The notes below the pieces were generated by a model. The model searched no databases and was not told the origin of the DNA. It saw only the letters and a program-made list of their open reading frames with translations. Below are positions 1 through 12,483 of a DNA stretch of 64,000 bases, in pieces. The position numbers and the translations under genes are program-made. Numbering within the stretch: the stretch's first letter is position 1; the number at the start of each line of letters is the position of its first letter. Source of the stretch: Macrolepiota albuminosa (Eukaryota; Basidiomycota; Agaricomycetes; Agaricales; Agaricaceae). Location of the stretch: the NCBI GenBank assembly GCA_027475525.1, contig JAMWFC010000052.1, positions 310,001 through 374,000 on the forward strand. The letters are read 5' to 3'.

Positions 1-760
1 TCTTGGGAAAAATCAGGAAATTAGATTTATATGTGCCAACTATTTTCAAATTAAAATTAATAACTTTTGCAAGCCTTTTTTGCAAGAAATATAATAAAAA
101 ATATAATAATATTACCATTGAGGTTTCTGTGAGATAAAAACAACTTTTTTCTTAAAAACAGTGATGTACACCTTTGAACTATCTCTTTGTATGTTTTTCT
201 TGGAAAATATATTATTTGACCTCAAGAAACAATAAAAGACATCTCAAAAATATTTCCTGTGGAAATCACAGACAAAGATATATTATAGAAGTTTTTAAGC
301 AAAGAAACACAGATCAACTAGACAGCAAGTAGCTTAGGGAGTCAATCACTAAGTTGCTGGTCGACTTTGAGTCAAAATTTTGATATTGACACAAGAGTTT
401 AGTCAACTTGATAATTGACTCCCTGAGCTACTTGCTGTCCAGTTGATCTGTGTTTTTTTTTGCTTAGGAACTTCTATAATATATCATTGTCTGTGGTTTC
501 CATGGAAAATATTTTTTCAGTTTTGTTTGTTGTTTCCTGAGGTAAAATAATAAATTTTTCCAAGAAAAACATACAAAGGAATATCAAAGGTTTACATTTC
601 TGTTTCAAAAAAGTTGTTCTTTATCTCACAGAAACCTCAATAGTAATATTATTATGTTTTCCATTAATTTTTTTTGCAAAAAAGGCTTGAAAAAATTTAT
701 CATTCTTACTTTGAAAATAGTTGGAAAATATGAATTTAATCTCCTAATTTTTCTAAGAGA
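1..760. repeat. Large AT-rich palindrome (fold-back element)
   Basis: The two halves are imperfect reverse complements centred near 380. The stretch at 112-150 (ACCATTGAGGTTTCTGTGAG) returns inverted near 625-650. The segment with TTTTCAAATTAAAATTAAT near 46-63 returns inverted near 700-735, and the tract around 315-345 returns inverted near 415-445. The loop is about 345-415. The left arm runs to the first base, so the element probably continues outside the window. No transposase is visible, so a MITE or fold-back class is inferred. Confidence 0.8.
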
Positions 761-1800
761 AACTGCTTATATATTTTCTAAAGAAAATTCATTTAAAAAC
801 TGGGTGACAGGTTTCCCAATCACTTTTTCCAAAGGAAACACATTTGGCTGTCAGCAGTGCCTCAGGCAATATTTCCTTCCACACTTACCCAATCATTGCA
901 GTTTGATGTACCAACATTCTATTCATTCCTATGTGACGAAAAACAAAGTTGTGTAGCATACAAACAGCCTTTGCTCTCCAATGCTGCACTGAGTTGCTTG
1001 AGTTTGTTGTTTATTCCGTTTTCAGTCATCATGACTTTCAAGGCCAGCATGTTTGGCCGAGCAATTGAGCTCTAGTGGGAACGAAAGTTGAAAATAACTT
1101 CTGGAACTTGACATCCGGAAGTACTTGCCCACATGACCGTGATGAATGTAGGACGATCGTTCCGTGTTCGTAGAGCATGAGAAGGCACTGGTAAGCTCGT
1201 GTTATTTACGAAACGTTAATTCACACCAGAACAATAAAGCCGAAGGAGTACTCAGTTTTTGTCAGTCCGAGTACTCATCGTTTTGATACTTGATTTCGTA
1301 ACTTCCTCGGTATCATCACTCCTGAAGATAGAAACCTGTTCGGAACGCTACATGATTTATGTTGACAGAGTGGTGGTAGTGTTCAACTGGACTAAATCTA
1401 TCGCCGAGTGATCTTCCAGAGCATTGCTTTTCTGGTCGAGTTCATGAGAGGATCACCTCTTTTGAGAGGTGCTATGCGAAAGCGCTGGGCAGGAATCGCT
1501 CAACATTGTTCTTTCAGCAGAACCACCTGATTCTGATTGACCTTGCATAAATTTTCCATCCTTCTCCATCTGCTCCCACCTTAGGTCTTCTTTCTATTGT
1601 TCTACCGGCAATGAAAATGTCAGATAGCTCTCGTTTTCCCGCCGGCCTGTCTTCGATAGCTTTACATAATCAACCTCAATCCCAGGCCTGTCCACACTCA
1701 CGATGTGATATCAAGGACCAAATTTAAAAAACTTCCTGATGACGTTTCGTATAAAATCTGTCAGACTATGTGGAAAGGTCCGAGGAATAAACCAACTTAC
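761..1800. other. Intergenic region upstream of the first carboxylesterase
   Basis: No coding potential I can support. Short open frames at 857-1075 lack family features. The region should contain the promoter and 5' UTR of the esterase gene starting at 1801, but I see no convincing TATA box. Confidence 0.5.
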
Positions 1801-4075
1801 ATGATCTTCAGTACCCTTGCGATCTTGTCTCCCCTCGCTGTCGTTTTGACTTCAGCTCAGGTCGTAGACCTGGGATATGCAAGTTATCAAGGCACCTTGA
1901 ATACTACAACGGGAGATACCCGCTTTCTTGGTATCCGCTATGCTGCTCCACCAACAGGTAGTATTGTTTGTCCAATGCATTTGAGGAAATCAACTATGAG
2001 TCGTGTGGACAGGAAGTCAACGCTGGCAACCTCCAAGGACCCCGGACACTGTGCAGGGCATTATACAAGCCAATGTCGAGCCCCCTGGATGCCCCTCCGC
2101 GGGTGATGGTATTTCTCCAACAAATCCTCAACCTCATGATTTGGCGGCGAGAGCCACTGAAGCGACTTCTGAGGATTGTCTTTTCTTGAAGTGCGCAGTT
2201 TTTCTTCCATTTTTCAAAGAGTCGATTCGGAAATAAGTCTTTCAGCGTGTTTACTCCTCAAATGCCGGGCGCAGATACGAAAGCGAAGCCTGTGGTGGTT
2301 TGGATCCACGGGTACTGATCAAGCTACTCAACTTTTCATGTTTCTTATATAAAATCAAGTGGTGGTTACCAAGCGGGTAGCGCGGCGGGTTTTTCTGGAG
2401 AAGACCTCATCCGTGAAGCCAATGGTGGTGTGGTCGCTGTCGTGATACAGTACCGACTGGGTGTCTATGGTTTCTTAGCAGGAAAAGAGGTCAAGTCTGA
2501 AGGCGTCCTGAACGCAGGGTTATGTGTGTTTCTATCTCTTTCTGTACTGAAGTTATTGATGAAGTACCTGGCCAGTGGATCAAGAGTTTGCGTTGCAGTG
2601 GGTCCAAACGAATGTAAGATTTATTTCTCTTTTTCGGTTGAAGGTGTAGGTCTCATCTTTCTTAGATCGCTAAATTTGGTGGTGATCCAGCTCAAGTCGC
2701 AATTTGGGGTGAATCCGCTGGTGAAGTACCTGCTTGTTTGCGAATGGCTATTCTCATCTCATGAATATAAATCTATTATTTTTTCCTAGGTGCTGGCTCA
2801 GTTCTTCAGCATGTAATCGCGCATGACGGGAAGACATCTCCTCCTCTTTTTCGGGCAGCCATTACGAGTTCGACCTTCCTGCCCTCACAGTATGCCTTTG
2901 ACGATATTATTCCTCAAGTTGGTCCTTATACTTATGGGCTACACTGTGATTCGATCTAAATCCTTCTCAGACACTTTATAACGAGGTAGTCTCTCAAGCG
3001 AGGTAAAGCTTCAAATTAGTGCGTTCATCTGAAGTTCCTCACACAATCCAGTTGCACATCGGCAGCAGACACTCTGGCCTGCCTGCGAGCCAGCGACCCC
3101 ACGACATTGCAAACTATCAATGTAAACCTTTCAACTAGTGCATTTTTTGGAACCTTCATCTTTGTTCCTGTTGTCGACGGGTCCTTCATCACACAGCGAC
3201 CAACTCAGGCTATGAAGGAACACAAAGTCAACGGGGTGTGCCTATCCGATCTTTTTGTCTACCATCAGAACCTCATATCTATTTAGGAGGTTTTGCTTGC
3301 AGTCACAAATACATTTGAAGGCTTTATCTTTGTAAATCAAAATACGGCTGATACAGTCACGACCCCAGAATATGTTAGCCAGTTATTTCCCAAGTTCGGC
3401 CCACAGGAGATAGCGATGGCTACATCCCAGTATGCAGATCTAGGCGCTCCTATTGATCAGGTGAATGCCATCCAGGGCGAAGGTGATTGTTCTCATTCTT
3501 TGTCCTCGTACCATGTTGCCCCTCATCTTTTTACCAGCCATCTTTATATGCCCAACGTACTTCCTCCTGAATGCATTCAAGAATACGTCATTCAAGGCGA
3601 GTTTATTTTTCTTCCCTGAGTTTTCACGCTTGACTTAGAAAATGTTCAGGGACAGTTTGCCATTCCGCCGGCTCACCATGGAGATGATGTTGTATATTAC
3701 TTCCCATTGTACGTGATCTTCCTTCTCTGTAATCAATAAATTTCATCTTGTCTACAGTCCTGGGGTTCCTCCATTTAGTAACCCTGATTTTGACACGGCC
3801 TTTTCGCACTCTTTTCTTGACTTTGCGATGTCGCTTGACCCCAATATCAAGCCGGAACCTACCATAACACCTCAATGGAGTATCTGGGCCGAAGGGTTAA
3901 CGGAAATGATCTTTAACAGAACTGCGGCCGGCACACCTGTTGTCGAACCCATTAAAACGTCTAGCTCCTTATTACAGCGATGCAGGTAAGCCGTTTCTGA
4001 TTATGTGACATCTATTATTGATGTATTTTGTGATTCAGTTTCTGGGACAGTGTTGGCGCTCTGTCCGGGCAGTAG
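1801..4075 (+). CDS. Type-B carboxylesterase/lipase (alpha/beta hydrolase), CE1
   Basis: A secreted esterase of the carboxylesterase/cholinesterase family. I place 14 exons: 1801-1957, 2013-2190, 2246-2311, 2360-2523, 2576-2613, 2666-2720, 2790-2917, 2971-3002, 3052-3235, 3287-3482, 3538-3596, 3650-3708, 3758-3985, 4039-4075. They sum to 1581 nt (526 aa) with no stop. The ATG at 1801 opens a hydrophobic signal peptide (MIFSTLAILSPLAVVL). Visible motifs: FLGIRYAAPPTG, EDCLFLNV, oxyanion-hole HGGGY, nucleophile elbow GESAGAGS across the 2720/2790 intron, catalytic Glu in NTFEG, and catalytic His in AHHGDD. The intron at 3597-3649 has a GC donor. A paralog with the same exon plan lies at 50369. 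Substrate cannot be told from sequence; an ATG further upstream is possible but would bury the signal peptide. Confidence 0.93.
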
Positions 4076-4637
4076 TACAACTACAATGTATTCAATCGAG
4101 CTATGTATGCGGCATGCTATTTTCAAGAGCTACTACTGCATTGTAGGAATCCCTGAGTGATGAATTTTGGTCTGCGTATGATAAGACAGGGAAAAGTACA
4201 GTGTAGGATAGATAAACCTGTAGAAAGCGCCACATGTCCTTGCTGCAATCAGGACTGTCACTCACAGTAATGTAGTTGACTGAGTTTATTATTTACCTGT
4301 AGAAGATAGCAGGAGTTTGTTGAACGCCTACTGATACATGAGTGGCCTCAGCGCACGTGACCGAAATATTATTTTCACTCCCGAGTGTCGTCGTTTCCTT
4401 CATTCTGAAGCACGACGACACTAGGCCGTCTCCTGCCGCTGAGGTGTGATTCCGCTCCCGCTGCACACAACTAGCTGCAACAGGTTATGGGCCCCAGCCC
4501 CACAGACTCACACCGAAGACATAAGTAATACCGCTCCGTACACAGATGTAGCAGCGATATAAAATTCCCCACACCTCACTCATCAATTGTACCCTCAGCT
4601 TTTCCTGTGCTTGCCATAATTGACTCGCTCGCCTATC
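4076..4637. other. Intergenic, downstream of CE1
   Basis: Contains the short complementary pair GTAGTACAACTACAATG / CATGCTATTTTCAAGAGC around 4070-4130, but no gene. It may include the 5' flank of the retroelement relic that follows. I see no clear LTR. Confidence 0.4.
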
Positions 4638-5276
4638 ATGGATGATCCCACCCACGCAACACGATCGCCGATGGAAAAACTCGGCATTATAAAATATACT
4701 GAATGGGAAAAGGCCATGTTTGGCCGATTAATGTTGGTGGGAGGTGCACGGATAGTCACTGGTGAAGAAGTTCCCCCTCTTCTTGAACCAAGCAATCCCA
4801 TGTTGATCGCAGCCTGGAACTCGTATCTCCTCTGGAGTGATCACACAGCTGGTGAAATATACCAATGGCTGGACAAAGGTAACAAGATTCATGTGGATGC
4901 AATCCACAATAAGCCATCACTCATGTGGACAAAGCTTTGTGAGATCTTCTCAAAATCAGCACTGAATGCTTGCTTCAATTTACTCAGTGATATTTTCAAT
5001 ATACAATTGCAAGAAAATGAGACTTTCATACAACTGTGCATGTGAGTGAAAGGCACCATGCAGCATATTCATTTCCTTAGGCCACTACTCAGATTCAACT
5101 TAGATGGGACTGTAAAACCTGGCTACACTTTCAAGATGCTTGATGATGAGCTCTGTTTTATGGTCATGCTTTGTGCACTCCTGTGCAATAAGTATGCATT
5201 CTTTATGTATAGAGAGCAGGAGGTAAATCTTGTTCTTAATGTTCACTTTGATGAGGCCTTACTTGTCTACAGGTAG
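4638..5276 (+). pseudogene. Copia-type gag (UBN2-like) fragment
   Basis: From the ATG at 4638 a frame runs 135 codons to a TGA at 5043-5045, then continues open in the same frame to TAG at 5274-5276. The protein has the look of Ty1/copia gag: an N-terminal segment with KYTEWEKAMFGRLMLVGG, then AAWNSYLLWSDHTAGEIYQW and W..L.E.FSKSALNACFNL, ending near FIQLC. No zinc knuckle, protease or integrase follows, so this is a 5' fragment of a dead element. The family call rests on general composition and motif spacing and is moderate. Confidence 0.6.
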
Positions 5277-5318
5277 TAATGAGTAACTAGATTCATATGT
5301 AAAAATATATAAATGGAC

Positions 5319-8297
5319 TCATGAGCAGGCATGGAGGACTAAGTCTGAAAAGGATATACTGGGCTCAATTGTTTCATGGAAGTAATTCCTAGCTTTATCA
5401 AAGTTCCCATCTGCTAGTTCAACCATTCCAGCCAAGTGATGCAGGAATAGGATGTCTGCATTGTTATATTTGGCAGTGTGCTTAAAGAGAGGAAGGATTA
5501 ATTCCCAAGCATGCTCCATGTCACCCTCTTTTGCCAAGTCTGCAGCAAGTAAACTTTTCAATGATGGCCCAACTTATTAAATCCAGTTTGATCAATTCAA
5601 GCAACTGTGCCTGTAATGTGTTTGACTTTTCATAGTTGCCTTGTTGATCAGCCAGATTGGCCAGCAAAATGAACCATGTCCAATCATTGCTTGCCTGTAC
5701 TTCCTTGAAAAAAAGTTGTGCAACATCTAAGTGACCCTTGTGCAGCTCAAGATATCCTGCAATGATATTTGTGTAAGAGAGATTGAGTTGAATACATTTT
5801 TGCTTAAGTGTGGACAGAAATTTGAAGTAGCTTTGTATTGCACCAAGACTTTCTTTGAGTATATTGATTGTAATTATCTCGAGTTTGACTGCAGCCTTTG
5901 TTGTTGGGTCAAGTCTGAACAAGTATTCAAAGTAATTTCTCTGCAGTCCATAAATCACCTTGATGGAAATAAAATGAAGTGAGCCAATAGTCAACTCAAA
6001 TGAGCTGATCCAAATCCCTAGATTCAAGAGTGAGTGCCAGTACTTGTACATGTACAGTTTCAGCTTCTTCTATTTGTCCAAGCAAATTCAAAAGTGCAGA
6101 AATCCAAAGTAGACAAGTAGACTTGCTTTTTATGATACTTTGAGGTTTTTTTAAAATTGGGACTGCCATGTGGAAATTCATGCACGACACAGTAATATGC
6201 ACATCCAGAGCAATTATAGCGGGGCACAGAGAAACCGGGTGTTGTCGATATGTGTAGAGGACATTCAAAAACATTCTGTAGTTTCCGATACATTAAGAAT
6301 TGTTTTCATGTTCCCACCAGTGTCCTGGAGCAAATGATTAAGGACATGTTCTATGTTCACGTCTTCTGCAAGAACAATTTGCGGACTTTAGAATATGGGT
6401 GGCATAATATCTCCTTAATCCTTTCAACAATGGATTCATTGAGGTATATTTATGGCGATCCAATATGTAAAGGTGTATGGGAGCAAGAAGAGTGATGAAG
6501 TCACCATTTCGGTATGCAATGGACTGCTTGCACAAAGCACCTGCACAGGTTTCAATGGTTGACACCCCAGGAAAAATGGCAACAAGACGTGTATTGCTAA
6601 TTCCTTGAGGAAGGAACGCAATGAGGTGCAAGAGATGACAAACCATGTCGCCAAGTTTGGTGAAGGAGGGAGAATTGAGAGACGTCTCAATTGTTATAGC
6701 AACACTTTGAGATTTTCCATCCCCAGTCTCGAGTAGAGCTGCACGTTGATGATCCCATACAGTAGCAAGCCGCTGAGGCGACCAATCGTTCTGAACTGCT
6801 GCTTAGGCAAGTAGATTGATTGAGAGAGGGTGGTATTCAACCACCCGCATAGAGTAGTTTAGTAAGAATTGACGTTTCAATGGAAGGGTAGTATGCTTGA
6901 AAAGCTTCACACGCAGCGCTCTCTTCAAGCACAGGGACCTGTAATCTAACCCAGTCAAGGTTTGCAGGCAGTACGGTTGTGCGTGTGGTAATGCGGATGG
7001 CAACATTGGGCCTCACGCCGAAGTCATCAATAACATCTGCAATTCATCCAGCATCAACAGGGGCATCCAAGAAGGTTTCAGCATTGTCAAGGACAAGGAG
7101 TGTGTTCAATGTTGAAATTGCTTTCAATATCAGATTGTGAGCGTTGACCGATGTCGCCAATCCAAATGTTCTTGCAATGCGGTCAAGGAATGTTCCGAAA
7201 TTCACCTGGCCTGCGTCCATATCGTCGAACCGGACAAAATACCTTCGACCTTGGAACCTGGAGGCAATCGTTTCGTCATTTATAACTGCGCGGGCGATGG
7301 TACTTTTCCCGATGCCTCCTGGGCCAATAAGGGCAACTTTGCGGCAATCAAGGAGAGACTGAGTAATACTCTGGACAAGATTGTCCCTGCCGAAAAAGAC
7401 CCCTGGCCGACTGGGTAGTATATCAGGTTCCCCAGAATCCCTACAAAATAAATGAGCCCAATCTTCGTGTACATTTGTCGGTGCATACGTCTGAGAAATG
7501 AAGTTCACTGATGCACGAAACTCAGCCAGGAGTGTGTCAAGTTTCATATTTGTTGACATGTTAAGTCGAGTCTGGATAAATGCTTCACATTCCAGTAAGG
7601 AAGTAAACCAAGTATAACTCACGTTAAAAAGGGTTAGAAAACGGTTCAACTCATCCTTCATTTTCGCAATGGTCTCCTGGTTAATTGTAACGTGAAAGAT
7701 CTTTGACACTAGATTCTTTTCGGCCTTTGCTTTCGCTGCACCTTGAATGGCGTCCAGCGAACTGATTACGTCCAGAACTTGAGATGTAATTTGGCTAATA
7801 ATAGTAAGGGATAATGTCCCACCTCTTGAGCTCAATTAGTGCACGACGGGAAGTGTCGTCAAGCTGATGTTCGGGGGTTTGGGAGGTAGCCCGCCAAACA
7901 ACAAGGCCGATCATCTGACATGTCTCGACAATCTCCTTGAAGTCATCACGATTGGCGATGGTATTCTGAGGAAGATGTAAAATTGAATTCGATGGCGTGT
8001 TCCATGGCTATACTTTGGCAATACTGAGGATTCCTGCAACACTTGACAGCACTCCCTGAACTATCGACGAAGGTACTATGCTGCTGACAAGAGCAATTGT
8101 CCGTATTGCGTTGTTCAAGATTGATAAGTTCCGGTCATGGCTTGGATTCTGAACTTCTTCTAGGCGTGTCGCTCTTCTTTGCCCAACCTATTAGAAATAA
8201 GTTCAGGACATCGCTCACATTACATCTAGGTAAAGATTTGAACCGACTACATACCCCAAATATGCCAAGTTTACCCTCTTGAAGTGGTGAGTGACAT
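5319..8297 (-). pseudogene. Decayed NLR (MLKL-like N-terminus, NB-ARC STAND ATPase, TPR-like C-terminus)
   Basis: Read on the minus strand. Around 8100-7840 is a helical segment (LVSSIVPSSIVQGVLSSVAGI, then DDFKEIVETCQMIGLVVWRA) typical of the N-terminal adaptor-like domain of agaricomycete NLRs. At 7835-7044 is the nucleotide-binding domain: FFGRDNLV, P-loop GPGGIGKST near 7320, and Walker B LLVLDNAETF near 7100. Downstream, about 6690-6338, a winged-helix-like piece in two frames (AYRNGDFITLLAPIHLYIL) and then helical-repeat pieces (LLNLLGQIEEAETVHVQVLA; LADQQGNYEKSNTL; AWELILPLFKHTAKY) run to a stop at 5319. At least four frame changes separate these parts, so it is not expressible as one protein. 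Start position is uncertain; 8297 is the nearest plausible ATG. Intact homologues act in non-self recognition or programmed cell death in fungi. Confidence 0.8.
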
Positions 8298-8538
8298 TCC
8301 AAGGCTTTCGCGTTGGTCAGTGGTCACTGTAGTATCTCGGATATAACAGAGCAAATGCTGTTCGTGGCCGATTTAACTGACCATGTGACTTTGCTGTCAA
8401 GGCAGTCCTTGAGTAAGGCAGTGCGCACTCGCCGAGTTTCGAGTTTTTGTCACAAAATTGTTTATAATCGTCATGATTGGTGAACTAGTTCTCTGATGGG
8501 AACAGCATGCGTAACGTTTTCACACAGTAATTCAAAGT

Positions 8539-8987
8539 TCATGCAATCGAGAGAAGTGCTACAAGTCCTAGGATTGGGAAGAACCAAGTATCGAATACAT
8601 CGTAATAGTTTATATAGCTCCAGAGATGGGAACACACGGTAGGGGGGATAACTGTAAGAATAATCACGAGGTAGATCATACCAAAAGTGCTGGGGAGCGG
8701 AGAGGGTTGGCCATTCCAGGAATCCTGCGCCGAAGGCCATATCTTCGATGCCGCCAACTAGGGGGTCGGTAGAGAGTGAAGCAGAAGTAGCCAGGCAAGT
8801 GCATTTTTTTCTTGCCATAGACAGGGAGCTCAAAACCTTGGGATTAGCGTCTGCGACTCGACACCTGGTAATTTTCTTCACGAGGGGACTTGGAACGTGC
8901 CTGGTTACGGAAGACTTCGCAATGAGGGCGGAGGAGGGCGTTCTTCATGCTGCCCACGCGTTGTGGTTGACGTTCCGCAGACCCCAT
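8539..8987 (-). CDS. Possible small membrane protein, two exons
   Basis: Not recognised. A minus-strand model joins an ATG at 8987 (basic N-terminus MGSAERQPQRVGSMKNALLR) through an intron of about 110 nt (donor near 8867, acceptor CCCCTAG at 8758) to a 3' exon encoding TFGMIYLVIILTVIPPTVCS and FFPILGLVALLSIA, ending TGA at 8539-8541. This gives a ~115-aa protein with two hydrophobic stretches. Splice signals and frame agree, but no family is recognised and the region borders NLR debris, so it may be spurious. Confidence 0.35.
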
Positions 8988-10418
8988 TGTCGATGGGGAA
9001 TGCAAGGATAGAGCCACAGATGAGGAAGCTATTATTTTCGGATTTGGGGTGACGAATTTGCTGGGGTTATCCCAGCATGTCTGATAATTCCTACTCCTTT
9101 TACGCGACCTGGAGGGTCTTGAGTACGCCCGTCCTCATACGTGTTGTAGCGTCCCACTTCCGGGCTGGACCACGTCACCCATGATTTGATGTCTGCCTCA
9201 GGTTCGAGGCAGACAAAAACTGTAAGCACTTGTCGAAAACTGTAGAGGAAGGGAGACTGACCTTGAAAACCCCACCCCAAATCGTGCAATGACCAGCCAG
9301 CAGAGCAGTGAGCAACGAAAGTAAGGGTTGAATAGAGAAATAGGTCACGGCCGTTACAACGGGCCTCGTGACACTAGGTCCCATCCCGAGTTCCGGTTGA
9401 TCAAGACCCCCATCCTCGTCGACTTTTCCTTTCTGTTTCAAATCCCTGATTCTCCTTTATTCTGTCTCCTTTACTCCACAAATTTGGCGGGCTTACAACA
9501 TATTTTCTCAGACTTATCCTATTTTTCTTGTTACTCCTCCTTACATTCTCTTTTTCTTATTTACAATACAAACTGCATGTATATCTTGGTCTTATTATTT
9601 CATTGCTTCGTCTCAAGATCTTTGCTTGATGACTTGATGACCTGACCACGTTTCTTGAGAGCTCAATTGGAAGCTCGAATTTACGTGCCGTAAACTTGTT
9701 CAGCTGAACTTGCGCTCTGCTAAAATTTCGCTTCCCACGTATTCGCTTGCACTGATAAAGCTGTATATATAAAAATAATGTTGTCAATACACGTTAGGGC
9801 AATCATAACTACAATTTCGCAGCCGAGTTGTGGACTATATCCATTACTTGTGTATCTTTACCCAGTAGTTGCATCTTCGCTTCAGTCTACGCCCGTGCTC
9901 CTTACATTTTCGTAGAGCTGCCTGATCGACAGTTTTACAAACGGCACTTTGCCTATGGCTAAGGACATCTTAGGTCAACAAAGAAAGCTGAAACGTAGAA
10001 CGTCCGTACCAAACCTGCTTACTCAGTTTCATCTGCCGTACTTATATATCAGGCCTCACTCAGTATCGAGACTGTGTAAACCCAATATTATTTTTTAGAC
10101 GAATACAGATGAGTCCTCAGTCACACAATATAATGTTGTTCGACTGAGGGTGGCTTACTGTGTATCCAAGATAGGTAAGTAAAAATAAATAAGGTTTGCT
10201 AGCGAAGACTAGCAAATACCGATCGCAGAGCCACCAAGAGAGAGAGAACCGAAAATGGAAATAGATATATATCGTGTACTCGTGATGTGACGCATGCCGG
10301 TGTGGAGAGTCAGATAAGTCTTCGCTCAACATATTTGCCTGTTGTAGGTAAATTAAGCCAATTGTTACGGTAATAAAAAAAAAGGTGAAGATCGAAGTTG
10401 TAGCGATGTAGGTAACAG
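8988..10418. other. Intergenic, mostly featureless
   Basis: No coding frame I can support. It holds a perfect short hairpin at 9191-9214 and T/C-rich low-complexity sequence at 9420-9560. The end next to 10418 is the 3' flank of the MFS gene. Confidence 0.5.
9191..9214. repeat. Dispersed GTCTGCCTC/GAGGCAGAC hairpin, copy 1
   Basis: Nine-base arms GTCTGCCTC and GAGGCAGAC separated by 6 nt. The same arms recur at 24126-24147 and, with one extra G, at 50017-50039. Function unknown; two of the three copies abut mobile-element boundaries. Confidence 0.6.
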
Positions 10419-12257
10419 TCAGCTATCAGCCTCCTGCCACACTTTATGAGGCAAGCAGAGGGCAAGGAAGATAGCGAGACACGCAAACACGAAGAGGATT
10501 ACATATACTGCAAATCCCCACAGGAGGTTATGTTCTGCAGATGCTGCAAATAATGAAGTAGTCATAGCCGGTCCTATGGCGCGTACGGTCGAGACAGCTG
10601 TCTGCGACAGCCCATTCGTAGCCCCGAGAGTGCGCTTGCTTGGAGTGGAAGCCGTGATAAACATGAAGATGGAGCCTGGGGAAACCAAAGGCCGAAAGAA
10701 ATGAGCTGACACACTGTTAAGCATGAACTACGAAATCGCACCGAAACTCATGTCCAGAAAGGACATCAACAGAACTACTAGTGCGATACACACCCATGTA
10801 AAGACCGTGACCCCATGACTTTGAGCAGTAAGACTGATTACAGGGAATATCGCAAAGATTGGCAGAAAACACGCAATCCCGGCAACAAAAATGTTTCGTT
10901 CTCCAAAATATCGGATGATACGGGAGAAGTAGAAAGCCTGAAACAAGCCTGTGCATATCCCATAAACTCCCATGATATATCCAATGGTGACTGGATCAAA
11001 ACCTAGGCCACCGACAGCGAGGGGCATTGCTAGGAAAAGAGGTAGCAGAGCATTAAGTGAGATATTGAGGAATGAAAGACTCATGTAGTTCGAGACAGAA
11101 AGAATGACGGGATAGACAAAGACATCCCTCAAAGGTATGGGATCATTGTAGGAAGATGCCTCGAATTGTGTGGTTCTGGTTCCGCTGATGCGCGAGTGTT
11201 GTCCACACTTGTCTGGAGCAGTCTAGACAGGACTCGTAGGATCACCGGAAACGACAGATCATTAAAGACAGTACCTCTTTGAAAAAAATCAGGGTGATAG
11301 TGAACGCAATGAAGACAAAAACAGAAGTAGCCAGGCAAGGGAGAAAATAGGGATATTCTTTCCAGAATGTTCCTCCAAAGATGGAAGGGAAGCGCTCTGC
11401 TGGTCTGGACAGGACACCTCCCATTAACGGTCTGTACAGGTTTTTCAGACTCTTAAGGTAACGGAACTTTGATTTGTTATTCAGAATACCCACCCCAGTG
11501 TCACGCCAGTAGCCCAAACCACTGGCATGAATGCAAAACCCTCCGCACGGTTGGTTGAGTCAGTCAACTCTCCCATGACGCTTTTAATGACGCCTGACAG
11601 TGAAACCAGAGTCAGAGAATCAAACGAAATATTCGAGTAGGCGGAAGGAGATCAATACCAATGTTTCCGTTCAAAAGTCCGCAAAGGCATCGGCTAGGAA
11701 GGGAAAGGATTACTTCCTAGATCACCAGGTGGGAAGAGTGACTCACCTGATTACCAATCCCCAAAATGTTTTTGAAAGACCAAAACTTAGCATGGACGCA
11801 GTGAGTCCAAAAAGTCCCGTTAGTAAAATTGGCTTTCGACCGAGATGGTCTGAAACTCGACTCCATTGGAGAACTGTCATGGCCTCAGTTATAAAGAAAA
11901 GGGACTCCTAAAGCAAATAGGGCAGTCAACAGAATGTCACCCAAGTTCCAAATTCAGTCCGCACAATGAGACCAGCGTAATAGCCGACCTTGCGCTTTTC
12001 CCCGCCTGTAATGTCGAGTTCACTGACTAACTATCATTGAAAGCTTTAACTAGAATTCAATGAAGAAGTAACGCTCATGCCTGATTGATGTAGGGGTATA
12101 TTGATAGGCTTGTTATAGGTTCAGTAATTTGAAGAAGGAGAACGATGGATATTTGGAGCCATGGTAGGGGAGTCGGCTTGCGATTTTTTCGAGATGAAGC
12201 TAAGAGAGCAGTTTCCTCGTCGACGACATGTTCAGCATTGTTCGAAAGATGGACCAT
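10419..12257 (-). CDS. MFS transporter 1
   Basis: Major facilitator superfamily permease, plasma or vacuolar membrane, substrate unknown. ATG at 12257 starts MVHLSNNAEHVVDEETALLA, then PLPWLQISIVLLLQITEPIT (TM1). After short introns come GYYAGLIESLFFITEAMTVL, the MFS signature SRVSDHLGRKPILL, FGLSKTFWGLVIR, a central ELTDSTNRAEGFAFMPVVWA, GPLMGGVLSRPAERFP, then a second half with LAMPLAVGGLGFDPVTIG, FGERNIFVAGIACFL, STPSKRTLGATNGLSQT and a final helix ending at 10419. All pieces splice with GT-AG introns and no stops. Two paralogs are at 57176-55245 and 59765-57826 in the same orientation. Confidence 0.92.
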
Positions 12258-12483
12258 TGTGACGGAGCAAAGGACGCCCTCTGAAACAGTTAAGGACCTT
12301 TAAGTAGCATCAACGAACATGTACCATGCCAATAAATATAAATTTCCGATGAGAAGATCAGCCATACACGAACGGCATTCATTCATCATTCAGTGTATTA
12401 ACGCTTCCTTGATCGGATACTACCATTAGACCGGGAAATTCCCACGGTCTATAAGGGAGACAGGAGAGGAGACCGCAGTGCAA
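12258..12483. other. Upstream region of MFS1 / start of LINE relic
   Basis: Short spacer that should contain the MFS1 promoter on the minus strand. Right of about 12426 it merges into the 5' region of the LINE-like relic. No specific motif is supported. Confidence 0.4.

Noticed and set aside
654..1075. Plus-strand frames near the palindrome
   Set aside because: AT-rich by-products of the fold-back sequence with no domain or codon pattern.
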